Below, in pieces: positions 7,492 to 15,802 of a stretch of DNA of 64,000 nucleotides. The notes under the pieces were generated by a model that saw only the letters and a list, made by a program, of their open reading frames with translations, was not told where the DNA came from and ran no database searches. The stretch lies in contig NZ_BMTL01000016.1 in the NCBI RefSeq assembly GCF_014649655.1, forward strand, positions 124,001 through 188,000, in the 5' to 3' direction. This DNA is from Streptomyces humidus (GTDB lineage Bacteria > Actinomycetota > Actinomycetes > Streptomycetales > Streptomycetaceae). The first letter of the stretch is position 1. Each line of letters begins with the position of its first letter. Both the position numbers and the translations under genes were made by a program.

Positions 7492-8099
7492 TACGCAGCA
7501 CCAGCCCCGGCACGCGCACGAAGCAGAGCCGCGGGAGCGACGTCCTCGAGGGGCAGACCGCGGCGGGCCGCGATCTCCTCGGGACGCTGCAGGCCCTTCA
7601 GGGCCTCCACGGTCGCGTGCACGATGTTGATCGCGTTCGACGAACCGAGCGACTTCGACAGGATGTCGTGAACGCCGGCGCACTCGAGCACGGCACGCAC
7701 CGGGCCACCGGCGATGACGCCGGTACCGGGGGAAGCAGGCTTGAGCAGGACGACGCCCGCGGCCTTCTCGCCCGTGATCGGGTGCGGGATGGTGCCCTGG
7801 ATGCGCGGGACCTTGAAGAAGTGCTTCTTGGCCTCCTCAACACCCTTGGCGATGGCGGCCGGCACCTCCTTGGCCTTGCCGTATCCGACACCCACGGTGC
7901 CGTCACCGTCGCCCACCACGACCAGCGCGGTGAAGCTGAAGCGACGACCACCCTTCACAACCTTGGCGACACGGTTGATCGCGACGACGCGCTCAACGTA
8001 CGCGGTCTTCTCGGCGGCAGCAGCGCCGCCGTCACGGCCCTTCCGGTCCCGCCGCTCGCCGCCACCGGCACCGCCACCGCGGCGCTGGGGTCCAGCCAT
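7491..8099 (-). CDS. rpsE: 30S ribosomal protein S5 (uS5)
   Basis: This 202-residue protein takes part in decoding fidelity and mRNA entry. The N-terminal double-stranded-RNA-binding domain lies at about residues 40-105 and the S5 C-terminal domain at about 120-190. A glycine/arginine-rich leader of about 25 residues precedes them, as in other Streptomyces S5. Its stop overlaps the rpmD start. A 41-base spacer separates it from rplR. Confidence 0.98.
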   Translation of the reverse strand: MAGPQRRGGGAGGGERRDRKGRDGGAAAAEKTAYVERVVAINRVAKVVKGGRRFSFTALVVVGDGDGTVGVGYGKAKEVPAAIAKGVEEAKKHFFKVPRIQGTIPHPITGEKAAGVVLLKPASPGTGVIAGGPVRAVLECAGVHDILSKSLGSSNAINIVHATVEALKGLQRPEEIAARRGLPLEDVAPAALLRARAGAGAA

Positions 8100-8140
8100 T
8101 GGAATTACCTCTCTCTGTTTCCGCTAGCTACGGAACCGGC

Positions 8141-8524
8141 TCAGAACTTGAGCCCGGCCTCGCGGGCGGCGTCCGCCAGGGCGGCAATGCGCCCGGCGTA
8201 CTGGTTACCACCACGGTCGAACACGACTGCCTCGACACCGGCGGCCTTGGCGCGCTCGGCGACCAGGGCGCCGACCTGCTTCGCCTGGGCGGACTTGTCG
8301 CCCTCGGCGCCGCGGATCGAGGTGTCGAGCGTGGAGGCCGAAGCCACGGTGTGGCCCTTGAGGTCGTCGATCACCTGCGCCACGATGTGGCGGTTGGAGC
8401 GGGTAACGACCAGACGCGGACGCTCCGCCGTACCCGAGATCCGCTTGCGGATCCGGATGTGACGGCGCTTGATCGCGGCGCGCTTGTAGGCGTCGCCCTT
8501 CAGGATCTTCTGCCCGTATGCCAT
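8141..8524 (-). CDS. rplR: 50S ribosomal protein L18 (uL18)
   Basis: This 127-residue protein binds 5S rRNA with L5 in the central protuberance. The N-terminal basic region (KRRHIRIRKRISG) and the C-terminus DAAREAGLKF are characteristic. It lies three bases downstream of rplF, tightly packed in the spc segment. Confidence 0.97.
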   Translation of the reverse strand: MAYGQKILKGDAYKRAAIKRRHIRIRKRISGTAERPRLVVTRSNRHIVAQVIDDLKGHTVASASTLDTSIRGAEGDKSAQAKQVGALVAERAKAAGVEAVVFDRGGNQYAGRIAALADAAREAGLKF

Positions 8525-8527
8525 GGC

Positions 8528-9067
8528 TTACTTACCCGCCTTTCCGACCTTGCGGCGGATGACTTCGCCCTCGTACTTGACACCCTTGGCCTTGTACGGG
8601 TCGGGCTTGCGCAGCTTGCGGATGTTGGCCGCAACCTCGCCGACCTTCTGCTTGTCGATGCCCTCGACCTGGAAGCGGGTCGGGGTCTCCACCTTGAAGG
8701 TGATGCCCTCGGGCGCCTCGACGGTGATCGGGTGGCTGTAACCGAGCGCGAACTCGAGGTTCGAGCCCTTCGCGGTCACGCGGTAACCGACACCACTGAT
8801 CTCGAGCTTCTTCACGTAACCCTGGGTCACGCCGGTGATCATGTTCGCCACCAGCGTGCGGGACAGGCCGTGCAGGGCCTTGCTCTGACGCTCGTCGTTG
8901 GGGCGGGTGACGTTCAGGACGCCGTCCTCACCCTTGGCGATCTCGATCGGCGCGACGACGGTGTGGGTCAGCGATCCCTTGGGACCCTTGACCGAGACCG
9001 TCTGGCCGTCGATGGTGACGTCCACGCCGGCGGGAACCGTGATGGGGAGCTTGCCAATGCGCGACAT
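8528..9067 (-). CDS. rplF: 50S ribosomal protein L6 (uL6)
   Basis: This 179-residue protein has two similar L6 domains and sits near the factor-binding site of the large subunit. It starts MSRIGKLPITVPAGV. The C-terminal domain carries the signature region RKPDPYKAKGVKYEGE. It lies between rpsH (24-base spacer) and rplR. Confidence 0.98.
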   Translation of the reverse strand: MSRIGKLPITVPAGVDVTIDGQTVSVKGPKGSLTHTVVAPIEIAKGEDGVLNVTRPNDERQSKALHGLSRTLVANMITGVTQGYVKKLEISGVGYRVTAKGSNLEFALGYSHPITVEAPEGITFKVETPTRFQVEGIDKQKVGEVAANIRKLRKPDPYKAKGVKYEGEVIRRKVGKAGK

Positions 9068-9091
9068 AGCTGTTTCCTCCGTTCCCTTCCG

Positions 9092-9490
9092 CTACCAGAC
9101 GTAGGCGAGAACTTCTCCGCCTACGCCCTTCTTGCCGGCCTGCTTGTCGGTGAGGAGACCGTGCGACGTGGAGATGATCGCCACGCCGAGGCCGCCCAGC
9201 ACCTTGGGCAGGGAGGTGGACTTCGCGTAAACCCGGAGACCGGGCTTGGAGATCCGCTTGATGCCCGCGATGGAGCGCTCACGGTTCGGGCCGAACTTCA
9301 GCTCGAGAACGAGGTTCTTGCCGACCTCGGCGTCCTCGACCTTCCAGCCCGTGATGAAGCCCTCCTGCTGGAGGATCTCCGCGATGTGAGACTTGATCTT
9401 CGATGCCGGCATCGTCACGGAGTCGTGGTACGCCGAGTTCGCGTTCCGCAGACGCGTAAGCATGTCTGCGATCGGATCAGTCATGGTCAT
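9092..9490 (-). CDS. rpsH: 30S ribosomal protein S8 (uS8)
   Basis: This 132-residue primary 16S rRNA binder is the classic autorepressor of the spc operon in E. coli; whether that holds here is not shown by the sequence. I start it at the ATG at 9490 (MTMTDPIADMLTRLRNAN), the usual Streptomyces N-terminus. The frame is open 15 codons further. The C-terminus GGEVLAYVW is invariant in the family. A 208-base spacer, long for this operon, separates it from rpsN. Confidence 0.97.
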   Translation of the reverse strand: MTMTDPIADMLTRLRNANSAYHDSVTMPASKIKSHIAEILQQEGFITGWKVEDAEVGKNLVLELKFGPNRERSIAGIKRISKPGLRVYAKSTSLPKVLGGLGVAIISTSHGLLTDKQAGKKGVGGEVLAYVW

Positions 9491-9600
9491 GAATTGGCCT
9501 GTGGCCTCTCTCGCCGGGGTTTCCTGGTGCGCCATCCCTCTCCCCGATCCGAGACGGGACGGGTGCGGCGCGGTGGACCTACGGCGTAGTAAGTCGTACG

Positions 9601-9660
9601 GGCGTCAGGCGCCCAACCCTCCCAGCCTACGGCATGGAAGGACGGGCACCTGACACGCCC
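9601..9660 (-). other. Long imperfect inverted repeat between rpsN and rpsH
   Basis: GGGCGTCAGG at the left pairs with CCTGACACGCCC at the right with one bulge, enclosing about 35 bases. It lies in the 208-base rpsN-rpsH spacer, where E. coli would use an S8 binding site. I see no clear match to the S8 consensus, so I record only the structure. Confidence 0.3.
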
Positions 9661-9698
9661 ATTGCTTACCGAGAGCCTCTGGAACCCTGTTTAGGGGT

Positions 9699-9884
9699 TT
9701 ACCAGGAGCTCTTGGTCACGCCCGGCAGCTCGCCGCGGTGAGCCATCTCACGAAGGCACACACGGCAGAGGCCGAACTTGCGGTACACGGAGTGCGGACG
9801 ACCGCAGCGCTGGCAGCGGTTGTAAGCGCGCACAGCGAACTTGGGCTTGCGAGCAGCCTTAGCGATCAGAGCCTTCTTCGCCAT
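9699..9884 (-). CDS. rpsN: 30S ribosomal protein S14, zinc type (uS14)
   Basis: This 61-residue short form of S14 carries C24-x2-C27 and C40-x2-C43, a zinc ribbon. Streptomyces often also hold a longer cysteine-free S14 elsewhere, used when zinc is scarce. The ATG at 9884 has AAGGAGG ten bases upstream; a GTG at 9893 would be too close to that site. It lies five bases downstream of rplE. Confidence 0.97.
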   Translation of the reverse strand: MAKKALIAKAARKPKFAVRAYNRCQRCGRPHSVYRKFGLCRVCLREMAHRGELPGVTKSSW

Positions 9885-9889
9885 CTCGC

Positions 9890-10447
9890 TCACGCCTCCT
9901 TGAAGGGGAAGCCGAGGTGACGAAGGAGCGCGCGGCCCTCAGCGTCGTTGGTCGCCGTGGTGACCACGGTGATGTCCATACCCCGGACACGGTCGATCTT
10001 GTCCTGGTCGATCTCGTGGAACATGACCTGCTCCGTGAGACCGAAGGTGTAGTTGCCACGGCCGTCGAACTGCTTGGGGGACAGACCGCGGAAGTCGCGG
10101 ATGCGCGGGAGCGCCAGCGACAGGGTGCGGTCCAGGAACTCCCACATGCGGTCGCCACGAAGCGTGACGTGGGCGCCGATCGGCTGACCCTCGCGCAGCT
10201 TGAACTGCGCGATGGACTTGCGGGCCTTGGTGACGGCCGGCTTCTGACCGGTGATCGTGGTGAGGTCGCGGATGGCGCCCTCGATCAGCTTGGAGTCGCG
10301 GGCGGCGTCGCCCACACCCATGTTGACCACGATCTTGACGAGGCCGGGGATCTGCATGACGTTCTCGTAGGAGAACTCCTCACGCAGCTTGCCCGCGATC
10401 TCCTCGCGGTACTTCGTCTTGAGACGCGGAGTGGTGGTGGTAGCCAT
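9890..10447 (-). CDS. rplE: 50S ribosomal protein L5 (uL5)
   Basis: This 185-residue protein binds 5S rRNA and contacts the P-site tRNA and S13. The motif VVNMGVGDA near residue 40 and the region RTLSLALPRIRDFRGL are typical. Its ATG overlaps the rplX stop by one base, so the two are translationally coupled. Confidence 0.98.
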   Translation of the reverse strand: MATTTTPRLKTKYREEIAGKLREEFSYENVMQIPGLVKIVVNMGVGDAARDSKLIEGAIRDLTTITGQKPAVTKARKSIAQFKLREGQPIGAHVTLRGDRMWEFLDRTLSLALPRIRDFRGLSPKQFDGRGNYTFGLTEQVMFHEIDQDKIDRVRGMDITVVTTATNDAEGRALLRHLGFPFKEA

Positions 10448-10770
10448 CAGATGTCCTCACCCGTCCGCTTGGCAACGCGGATCTTGTTGCCCTCGTCGTC
10501 GAAGCGGTAACCGACGCGCGTGACGACCTTGTTGCCGTCCTTCTCCACGACCAGCTGAACGTTGGACACGTGGATCGGGGCCTCGGTGGTCACGATGCCG
10601 CCGGCCTGCGAGCCCTTGGCCGTCGGACCGGCCTTCGTGTGCTTCTTGACCCGGTTGACACCCTCGACCAGGACGCGGTCCTCACGGGGGAAGGCCGCGA
10701 TGACCTTGCCCTGCTTGCCCTTGTCCTTACCGGTGATGACCTGGACCAGGTCGCCCTTCTTGATCTTCAT
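10447..10770 (-). CDS. rplX: 50S ribosomal protein L24 (uL24)
   Basis: This 107-residue assembly initiator carries an N-terminal KOW motif (GDLVQVITGKDKGKQGKV) that contacts the 5' domain of 23S rRNA. It sits two bases after rplN and overlaps rplE by one base. Length and sequence are normal for the family. Confidence 0.98.
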   Translation of the reverse strand: MKIKKGDLVQVITGKDKGKQGKVIAAFPREDRVLVEGVNRVKKHTKAGPTAKGSQAGGIVTTEAPIHVSNVQLVVEKDGNKVVTRVGYRFDDEGNKIRVAKRTGEDI

Positions 10771-10772
10771 GC

Positions 10773-11141
10773 TTACAGCACCTCCGGAGCCAGCGAGATG
10801 ATCTTCATGAACTTCTTCTCGCGCAGCTCGCGCCCGACCGGGCCGAAGATGCGGGTGCCGCGAGGGTCGCCGTCGTTCTTCAGAATGACGGCGGCGTTCT
10901 CGTCGAAGCGGATGTACGAGCCGTCCGGACGGCGGCGCTCCTTGACGGTGCGAACGATGACCGCCTTGACGACGTCACCCTTCTTCACGTTGCCACCGGG
11001 GATCGCGTCCTTGACGGTGGCGACGATGACGTCACCGATGCCCGCGTAGCGGCGACCGGAGCCACCGAGCACACGGATGCAAAGGATTTCCTTCGCACCA
11101 GTGTTGTCGGCGACACGCAGTCGCGACTCCTGCTGGATCAC
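10773..11141 (-). CDS. rplN: 50S ribosomal protein L14 (uL14)
   Basis: This 122-residue protein forms bridges with the 30S subunit and binds 23S rRNA. The N-terminus MIQQESRLRVADNTGAKE is nearly invariant. The start codon is GTG. It is preceded by a 239-base spacer rich in hairpins, which marks the boundary between the S10 and spc parts of the cluster and suggests separate control. Confidence 0.98.
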   Translation of the reverse strand: MIQQESRLRVADNTGAKEILCIRVLGGSGRRYAGIGDVIVATVKDAIPGGNVKKGDVVKAVIVRTVKERRRPDGSYIRFDENAAVILKNDGDPRGTRIFGPVGRELREKKFMKIISLAPEVL

Positions 11142-11170
11142 GTCTATCTCCTGGATGTCTGCCGGTTCCC

Positions 11171-11202
11171 GGCGGGACCGCGGAACGCTCCGCGGTCCCG
11201 CC
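11171..11202 (-). terminator. Perfect 14-bp hairpin between rpsQ and rplN
   Basis: The stem GGCGGGACCGCGGA / TCCGCGGTCCCGCC has a 4-base loop (ACGC). It sits about 180 bases past the rpsQ stop and 30 bases upstream of rplN, at the S10/spc junction. It could attenuate read-through or hide the rplN ribosome site. No U-tract follows. Confidence 0.55.
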
Positions 11203-11218
11203 GAGCCTGGCGGAACTG

Positions 11219-11241
11219 TCCTGCGGATGGGCCCCGCAGGA
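11219..11241 (-). repeat. Small hairpin, similar to one at the rpsQ stop
   Basis: TCCTGCGG / CCGCAGGA forms an 8-bp stem. A close relative with the same loop size (CTGCGG / CCGCAG) lies about 140 bases away, just past the rpsQ stop. The bases after each hairpin (CCGCAGG then A/G-A-rich-TAC) also resemble each other. This may be a worn duplicate of the rpsQ 3' end. Confidence 0.35.
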
Positions 11242-11380
11242 ATTACATGTGCCGCTCGGCGAGCAGCGCGGCGTCAGTGACTCACGCTGCTCGGCCGGTT
11301 CACGGGCGGGTGAGCGCCCGATGTCCTGCGCTCACCCACCGAAGCGGCGGTTCAGTTCTGCGGTTCAAGCCCCGCAGGGA

Positions 11381-11671
11381 CTACTTGGCCTTCTCGAGGA
11401 TCTCGACGACGCGCCAGCGCTTCGTCGCGGACAGCGGCCGGGTCTCCGCGAGGAGGACACGGTCGCCGACACCCGCGGCGTTCTGCTCGTCGTGAGCCTT
11501 GAGCTTGTTCGTACGGCGGATGACCTTGCCGTACAGCGCGTGCTTCACACGGTCCTCGACGGCGACGACGACGGTCTTGTCCATCTTGTCGCTGACGACC
11601 AGACCCTCACGGGTCTTACGGAAGCCGCGGGCCTCGGTCGTGGTGTTCTCGGTCACGTTGCTCTCGCTCAT
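11381..11671 (-). CDS. rpsQ: 30S ribosomal protein S17 (uS17)
   Basis: This 96-residue OB-fold protein is a primary binder of the 5' domain of 16S rRNA. It starts MSESNVTENTTTEARGFRKT; the polar N-terminal extension is usual in actinobacteria. The ATG overlaps the rpmC stop by one base. It is the last gene of the S10 part before the long spacer to rplN. Confidence 0.97.
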   Translation of the reverse strand: MSESNVTENTTTEARGFRKTREGLVVSDKMDKTVVVAVEDRVKHALYGKVIRRTNKLKAHDEQNAAGVGDRVLLAETRPLSATKRWRVVEILEKAK

Positions 11672-11895
11672 CAGGCGCTCTCCACCGTCTCGATGCCCAG
11701 CTCGCGCTCACGCATCAGGGTGTAGATCCGCGCGATGTCCTTACGGACGGCCTTGAGCCGACCGTGGTTCTCGAGCTGACCCGTCGCCGCCTGGAAGCGG
11801 AGGTTGAACAGCTCTTCCTTGGCTTCGCGGAGCTTCGCCAGAAGCTCCTCGTCACCCAGTTCGCGCAGCTCGGACGCCTTGGTACCGGCCGACAT
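11671..11895 (-). CDS. rpmC: 50S ribosomal protein L29 (uL29)
   Basis: This 74-residue helical protein sits at the polypeptide exit tunnel and helps dock trigger factor and SRP. It starts MSAGTKASELRELGDEEL. I use the ATG at 11895, which overlaps the rplP stop (ATGA); an in-frame GTG lies just before it. Both ends overlap neighbours, so translation is coupled. Confidence 0.97.
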   Translation of the reverse strand: MSAGTKASELRELGDEELLAKLREAKEELFNLRFQAATGQLENHGRLKAVRKDIARIYTLMRERELGIETVESA

Positions 11896-12314
11896 CACGC
11901 TTCACCTGCCTCGCGCTTGACGATCCGGCACTTCATCGGCAGCTTGTGAGCGGCGCGAGTCAGGGCCTCACGGGCGATCTTCTCGTTGGGGTAGGACAGC
12001 TCGAACATGACCCGTCCCGGGTGCACGTTCGCGATCCACCACTCCGGAGAACCCTTACCGGAACCCATGCGGGTCTCGGCAGGCTTCTTCGTGAGCGGGC
12101 GGTCCGGGTAGATGTTGATCCAGACCTTGCCGCCACGCTTGATGTGGCGGGTCATCGCGATACGGGCCGCCTCGATCTGGCGGTTGGTCACGTACGCCGG
12201 CGTGAGGGCCTGAATGCCGTACTCGCCGAACGAGACCGTCGTACCGCCCTTGGCCTGACCACGGCGCTTCGGGTGGTGCTGCTTGCGGTGCTTGACCCTA
12301 CGGGGGATCAGCAT
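11895..12314 (-). CDS. rplP: 50S ribosomal protein L16 (uL16)
   Basis: This 139-residue protein organises the A-site region of 23S rRNA. It starts MLIPRRVKHRKQHHPKRRG. The region GGKVWINIYPDRPLTKKP and the RMGSGKG motif are typical. It lies five bases after rpsC and overlaps rpmC by three to four bases. Confidence 0.98.
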   Translation of the reverse strand: MLIPRRVKHRKQHHPKRRGQAKGGTTVSFGEYGIQALTPAYVTNRQIEAARIAMTRHIKRGGKVWINIYPDRPLTKKPAETRMGSGKGSPEWWIANVHPGRVMFELSYPNEKIAREALTRAAHKLPMKCRIVKREAGEA

Positions 12315-12319
12315 GTCGG

Positions 12320-13156
12320 TCAGGCCTCCGTTCCGGTGCTCTCAGCCGGAGCGGCAGCCGCCGGAGCCTCGGCCTTGGGGGCCTCGGCAGCGGGAGCCTG
12401 CTGCGGCTTACGACCGCGACCGCCGCGCTCGCCACCACGGCCACCACGGGCCGGGCGGTCGGCGCCGCCGCCGCCACGGGCCGGGCGGTTGCCGGCGCGG
12501 GCAGCGGCGTTCTCGGCGCGGACCTCGGCGATGTTCTTGACGTCGCCCTTGTAGATCCAGACCTTCACGCCGATGCGGCCGAAGGTCGTCTTGGCCTCGA
12601 AGAAGCCGTAGTCCACGTTCGCGCGGAGCGTGTGCAGGGGCACACGGCCCTCGCGGTAGAACTCCGAGCGGGACATCTCGGCGCCGCCGAGGCGGCCACC
12701 GCACTGGATCTTGATGCCCTTGGCGCCGGCCTTCATCGCCGACTGCATGCTCTTACGCATGGCGCGACGGAAGGAGACGCGGGAGGAGAGCTGCTCGGCG
12801 ACGGCCTGGGCCACCAGCTGAGCGTCGACCTCGGGGTTCTTGACCTCGAGGATGTTCAGCTGGACCTGCTTCTTGGTCAGCTTCTCCAGGTCGCCGCGGA
12901 TACGGTCGGCCTCGGCGCCGCGGCGGCCGATGACGATGCCCGGACGCGCGGTGTGGATGTCGACGCGGACGCGGTCACGGGTGCGCTCGATCTCCACCTT
13001 CGAGATGCCGGCGCGCTCCATGCCGGACGTCATCATCCGACGGATGGCGACGTCTTCTCCGACGTATTCCTTGTACGACTTGTCGGCGTACCAGCGGGAC
13101 TTGAAGTCCGTGGTGATGCCGAGCCGGAACCCATGCGGGTTAACCTTCTGGCCCAT
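12320..13156 (-). CDS. rpsC: 30S ribosomal protein S3 (uS3)
   Basis: This protein of the mRNA entry channel has an N-terminal domain and a KH domain (about residues 40-110, with GRRGAEADRIRGDLEKLT) and the S3 C-terminal domain at about 120-205. It is 278 residues long. The last 60 or so residues are a low-complexity tail of RGG-like repeats followed by Ala/Pro/Glu repeats, as in other Streptomyces S3 proteins. The ATG overlaps the rplV stop (TAATG). Confidence 0.98.
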   Translation of the reverse strand: MGQKVNPHGFRLGITTDFKSRWYADKSYKEYVGEDVAIRRMMTSGMERAGISKVEIERTRDRVRVDIHTARPGIVIGRRGAEADRIRGDLEKLTKKQVQLNILEVKNPEVDAQLVAQAVAEQLSSRVSFRRAMRKSMQSAMKAGAKGIKIQCGGRLGGAEMSRSEFYREGRVPLHTLRANVDYGFFEAKTTFGRIGVKVWIYKGDVKNIAEVRAENAAARAGNRPARGGGGADRPARGGRGGERGGRGRKPQQAPAAEAPKAEAPAAAAPAESTGTEA

Positions 13157-13503
13157 TACCGGGTCCCTTCCTTGCTGCTGACGACCACGGTGATGTGGCT
13201 GGTCCGCTTGCGGATCCGGTAGGCGCGGCCCTGGGCGCGCGGACGGAACCGCTTCAGGGTCGGGCCCTCGTCGACGTAGGCCTCGGAGATGAAGAGGCTG
13301 TCTGCGTCAGTGTGGTCGTAGTTGTGCGCGGCGTTGGCGATGGCGCTGTCCAGCACCTTGCCGACCGGCACGCTCGCGGCCTGCGGGGCGAAACGCAGGA
13401 CCGCCTGAGCCTCCGTGGCGTCCATGCCACGGATAAGGTCCACCACCCGGCGGGCCTTCATGGGCGTGACGCGGATGTACCGCGCCTGGGCCCTGGCTTC
13501 CAT
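13156..13503 (-). CDS. rplV: 50S ribosomal protein L22 (uL22)
   Basis: This 115-residue protein lines the exit tunnel with its long hairpin, where macrolide-resistance changes can occur; I see no obvious deviation. I start it at the ATG at 13503 (MEARAQARYIRVTPMKARR), which has GGAAGG six bases upstream. The frame is open ten codons further. It overlaps rpsC at its 3' end. Confidence 0.97.
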   Translation of the reverse strand: MEARAQARYIRVTPMKARRVVDLIRGMDATEAQAVLRFAPQAASVPVGKVLDSAIANAAHNYDHTDADSLFISEAYVDEGPTLKRFRPRAQGRAYRIRKRTSHITVVVSSKEGTR

Positions 13504-13544
13504 GGTTGTCCTTCCAGTGTCTGTCATGGTCATTCCACCCCGCG

Positions 13545-13826
13545 TTAGCGGCGCTTCGACTTCCGGTCGTCCTTGACGTGACCCCGGAAGGTGCGCGTCG
13601 GCGAGAACTCGCCGAGCTTGTGGCCGACCATCGACTCGGTGACAAACACCGGAATGTGGGTCTTGCCGTTGTGCACCGCGATCGTGTGGCCCAGCATGCT
13701 GGGAATGATCATCGAGCGACGGGACCAGGTCTTGATGACGTTCTTGGAACCGGCTTCGTTCTGGGCGTCCACCTTCTTCACGAGGTGGTCGTCGACGAAG
13801 GGCCCCTTCTTGAGACTGCGCGGCAT
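13545..13826 (-). CDS. rpsS: 30S ribosomal protein S19 (uS19)
   Basis: This 93-residue head protein forms a complex with S13 and contacts the A-site finger. It starts MPRSLKKGPFVDDHL, conserved in all bacteria. It lies 12 bases downstream of rplB and about 40 bases upstream of rplV. Confidence 0.98.
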   Translation of the reverse strand: MPRSLKKGPFVDDHLVKKVDAQNEAGSKNVIKTWSRRSMIIPSMLGHTIAVHNGKTHIPVFVTESMVGHKLGEFSPTRTFRGHVKDDRKSKRR

Positions 13827-13838
13827 CTAAACCCGCTC

Positions 13839-14675
13839 CTAGCGCTTCTTGTTCGTCTTGCGGCGGCGGACGATGTACTTGTTCGAAGCCTTCTTCGGCG
13901 AACGAGTACGACCCTCCTTCTGACCCCAGGGGCTGACCGGGTGGCGACCACCGGAGGTCTTGCCCTCACCACCACCGTGGGGGTGGTCAACCGGGTTCAT
14001 CGCCACACCGCGAACGGTCGGGCGGACGCCCAGCCAGCGCTTGCGGCCGGCCTTGCCCCAGTTGATGTTGCTCTGCTCGGCGTTGCCGACCTCGCCGACC
14101 GTGGCGCGGCAGCGCTGGTCGACCAGGCGGATCTCACCGGACGGCATGCGGAGGTGGGCCATCGAGCCCTCCTTCGCGAGCAGCTGCACGGAGGCGCCGG
14201 CGGAACGGGCGAACTTGGCGCCGCCACCGGGACGGAGCTCGATCGCGTGGATCGTGGTACCGACCGGGATGTTGCGGAGCGCCAGGTTGTTGCCCGGCTT
14301 GATGTCGGCCCCGGGACCGTTCTCGACGCGGTCGCCCTGCTGCAGGTTGCGCGGGGCGAGGATGTAGCGCTTCTCGCCGTCCGCGTAGTGCAGCAGCGCG
14401 ATGCGCGCGGTGCGGTTGGGGTCGTACTCGATGTGCGCGACCTTCGCCGGCACGCCGTCCTTGTCGTGACGACGGAAGTCGATCACTCGGTAGGCGCGCT
14501 TGTGTCCGCCACCCTGGTGGCGAACGGTCACACGACCGGCGTTGTTACGGCCGCCCTTGCTGTGCAGCGGGCGGACCAGCGACTTCTCCGGCGTGGACCG
14601 CGTGACCTCGACGAAGTCGGCGACGCTGGAGCCACGACGGCCCGGCGTAGTCGGCTTGTACTTGCGGATTCCCAT
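13839..14675 (-). CDS. rplB: 50S ribosomal protein L2 (uL2)
   Basis: This 278-residue protein is essential for subunit association and peptidyl transfer. The OB-fold domain lies at about residues 40-120 and the SH3-like domain at about 125-200. The motif NPVDHPHGGGEG carries the histidine long linked to peptidyl-transferase activity. Standard place between rplW and rpsS. Confidence 0.98.
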   Translation of the reverse strand: MGIRKYKPTTPGRRGSSVADFVEVTRSTPEKSLVRPLHSKGGRNNAGRVTVRHQGGGHKRAYRVIDFRRHDKDGVPAKVAHIEYDPNRTARIALLHYADGEKRYILAPRNLQQGDRVENGPGADIKPGNNLALRNIPVGTTIHAIELRPGGGAKFARSAGASVQLLAKEGSMAHLRMPSGEIRLVDQRCRATVGEVGNAEQSNINWGKAGRKRWLGVRPTVRGVAMNPVDHPHGGGEGKTSGGRHPVSPWGQKEGRTRSPKKASNKYIVRRRKTNKKR

Positions 14676-14715
14676 TATTCAGTCCTCGTCCGATATCGGA
14701 CGATCCGGACCGCCC

Positions 14716-15135
14716 TCAGGCGGTCGGACCGCCGAAGATGTCGATACGGTCGCCCTCAGCAAGGGTCACGATCGCTCGCTTCGTGCCGGCGCGCTGACCG
14801 AAACCGGTCTTGGTGCGCTTGCGCTTGCCGATGCGGTTGATCGTGTTGACCCCGGTGACCTTGACCGAGAAGACCGCCTGGACGGCCTGCTTGATCTGGG
14901 TCTTGTTGGCGTTCGGGTCGACGATGAACGTGTACTTGTTCTCGTCGAGGAGCGCGTAGCTCTTCTCCGACACGACCGGCTTCAGCAGGACGTCACGGGG
15001 GTCCGTGTACGCCTTGCTGGGCGCGGTGACGACGGTGTTCTTGCCCTCGGCCTCGTGGCGCTTCGCCTTGGCGACGCGCGCGGCCTTGGCGGCCTTGGCC
15101 GCCTTGGAGGCGATGCTCGGGTGACGCGTAGCCAT
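14716..15135 (-). CDS. rplW: 50S ribosomal protein L23 (uL23)
   Basis: This 139-residue protein is the docking site for trigger factor and SRP at the tunnel exit. The core family domain is residues about 45-139 (DPRDVLLKPVVSEKSY onward). It is preceded by a lysine/alanine-rich extension of about 40 residues that is typical of Streptomyces. The ATG overlaps the rplD stop. Confidence 0.97.
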   Translation of the reverse strand: MATRHPSIASKAAKAAKAARVAKAKRHEAEGKNTVVTAPSKAYTDPRDVLLKPVVSEKSYALLDENKYTFIVDPNANKTQIKQAVQAVFSVKVTGVNTINRIGKRKRTKTGFGQRAGTKRAIVTLAEGDRIDIFGGPTA

Positions 15136-15794
15136 CAGGCGTCACTCCCTTCGGTGTCGTTGGCCTTGTTCGGGCCGGACACGAAGGACTCAAGAGCGGC
15201 CTGGGTGAAGACCACGTCGTCCGAGACGATCACGTCGTACGTGTTCAGCTGGCCCGGCTCCAGGATGTGCACCTGGGGCAGGTTGCGGGCGGACAGCCAC
15301 GCGGCCTCGTCGGCGCGGTCGACGACCAGGAGCAGGTTCTTGCGCTCCGAGATCTTGCCGAACAGCGAGCGAGCGGCCTTCGTGGAGGGGGTCTCACCCT
15401 CGATCACGCCGGAGACGACGTGAATGCGGTTGTGGCGGGCCCGGTCGGTGAGGGCGTGACGCAGAGCGGCAGCCTTCATCTTCTTGGGGGTCCGCTGCGA
15501 GTAGTCACGCGGCTGCGGGCCGTGGACGACGCCACCGCCGGCGAACTGCGGCGCGCGGGTCGAGCCCTGGCGCGCACGGCCGGTGCCCTTCTGACGGTAA
15601 GGCTTCTTACCGCCACCGCGAACCTCGCCGCGGGTCTTGGTCTTGTGGGTGCCCTGACGGGCAGCCGCGTTCTGCGCGACGACGACCTGGTGGATCAGCG
15701 GGATGCTGATCTTCTCCACGCCGAAGATCTCCGCGGGGAGCTCGACGCTACCGGTCTTCTCGCCTGCAGGCGAAAGGATGTCAACAGTGCTCAT
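15135..15794 (-). CDS. rplD: 50S ribosomal protein L4 (uL4)
   Basis: This 219-residue protein reaches into the exit tunnel; in E. coli it also represses the S10 operon. The internal loop (GGGKKPYRQKGTGRARQGS) contacts 23S rRNA and is where macrolide-resistance mutations fall; it looks wild type. The gene overlaps rplW and follows rplC after eight bases. Confidence 0.98.
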   Translation of the reverse strand: MSTVDILSPAGEKTGSVELPAEIFGVEKISIPLIHQVVVAQNAAARQGTHKTKTRGEVRGGGKKPYRQKGTGRARQGSTRAPQFAGGGVVHGPQPRDYSQRTPKKMKAAALRHALTDRARHNRIHVVSGVIEGETPSTKAARSLFGKISERKNLLLVVDRADEAAWLSARNLPQVHILEPGQLNTYDVIVSDDVVFTQAALESFVSGPNKANDTEGSDA

Positions 15795-15802
15795 CGGTTA
15801 CC

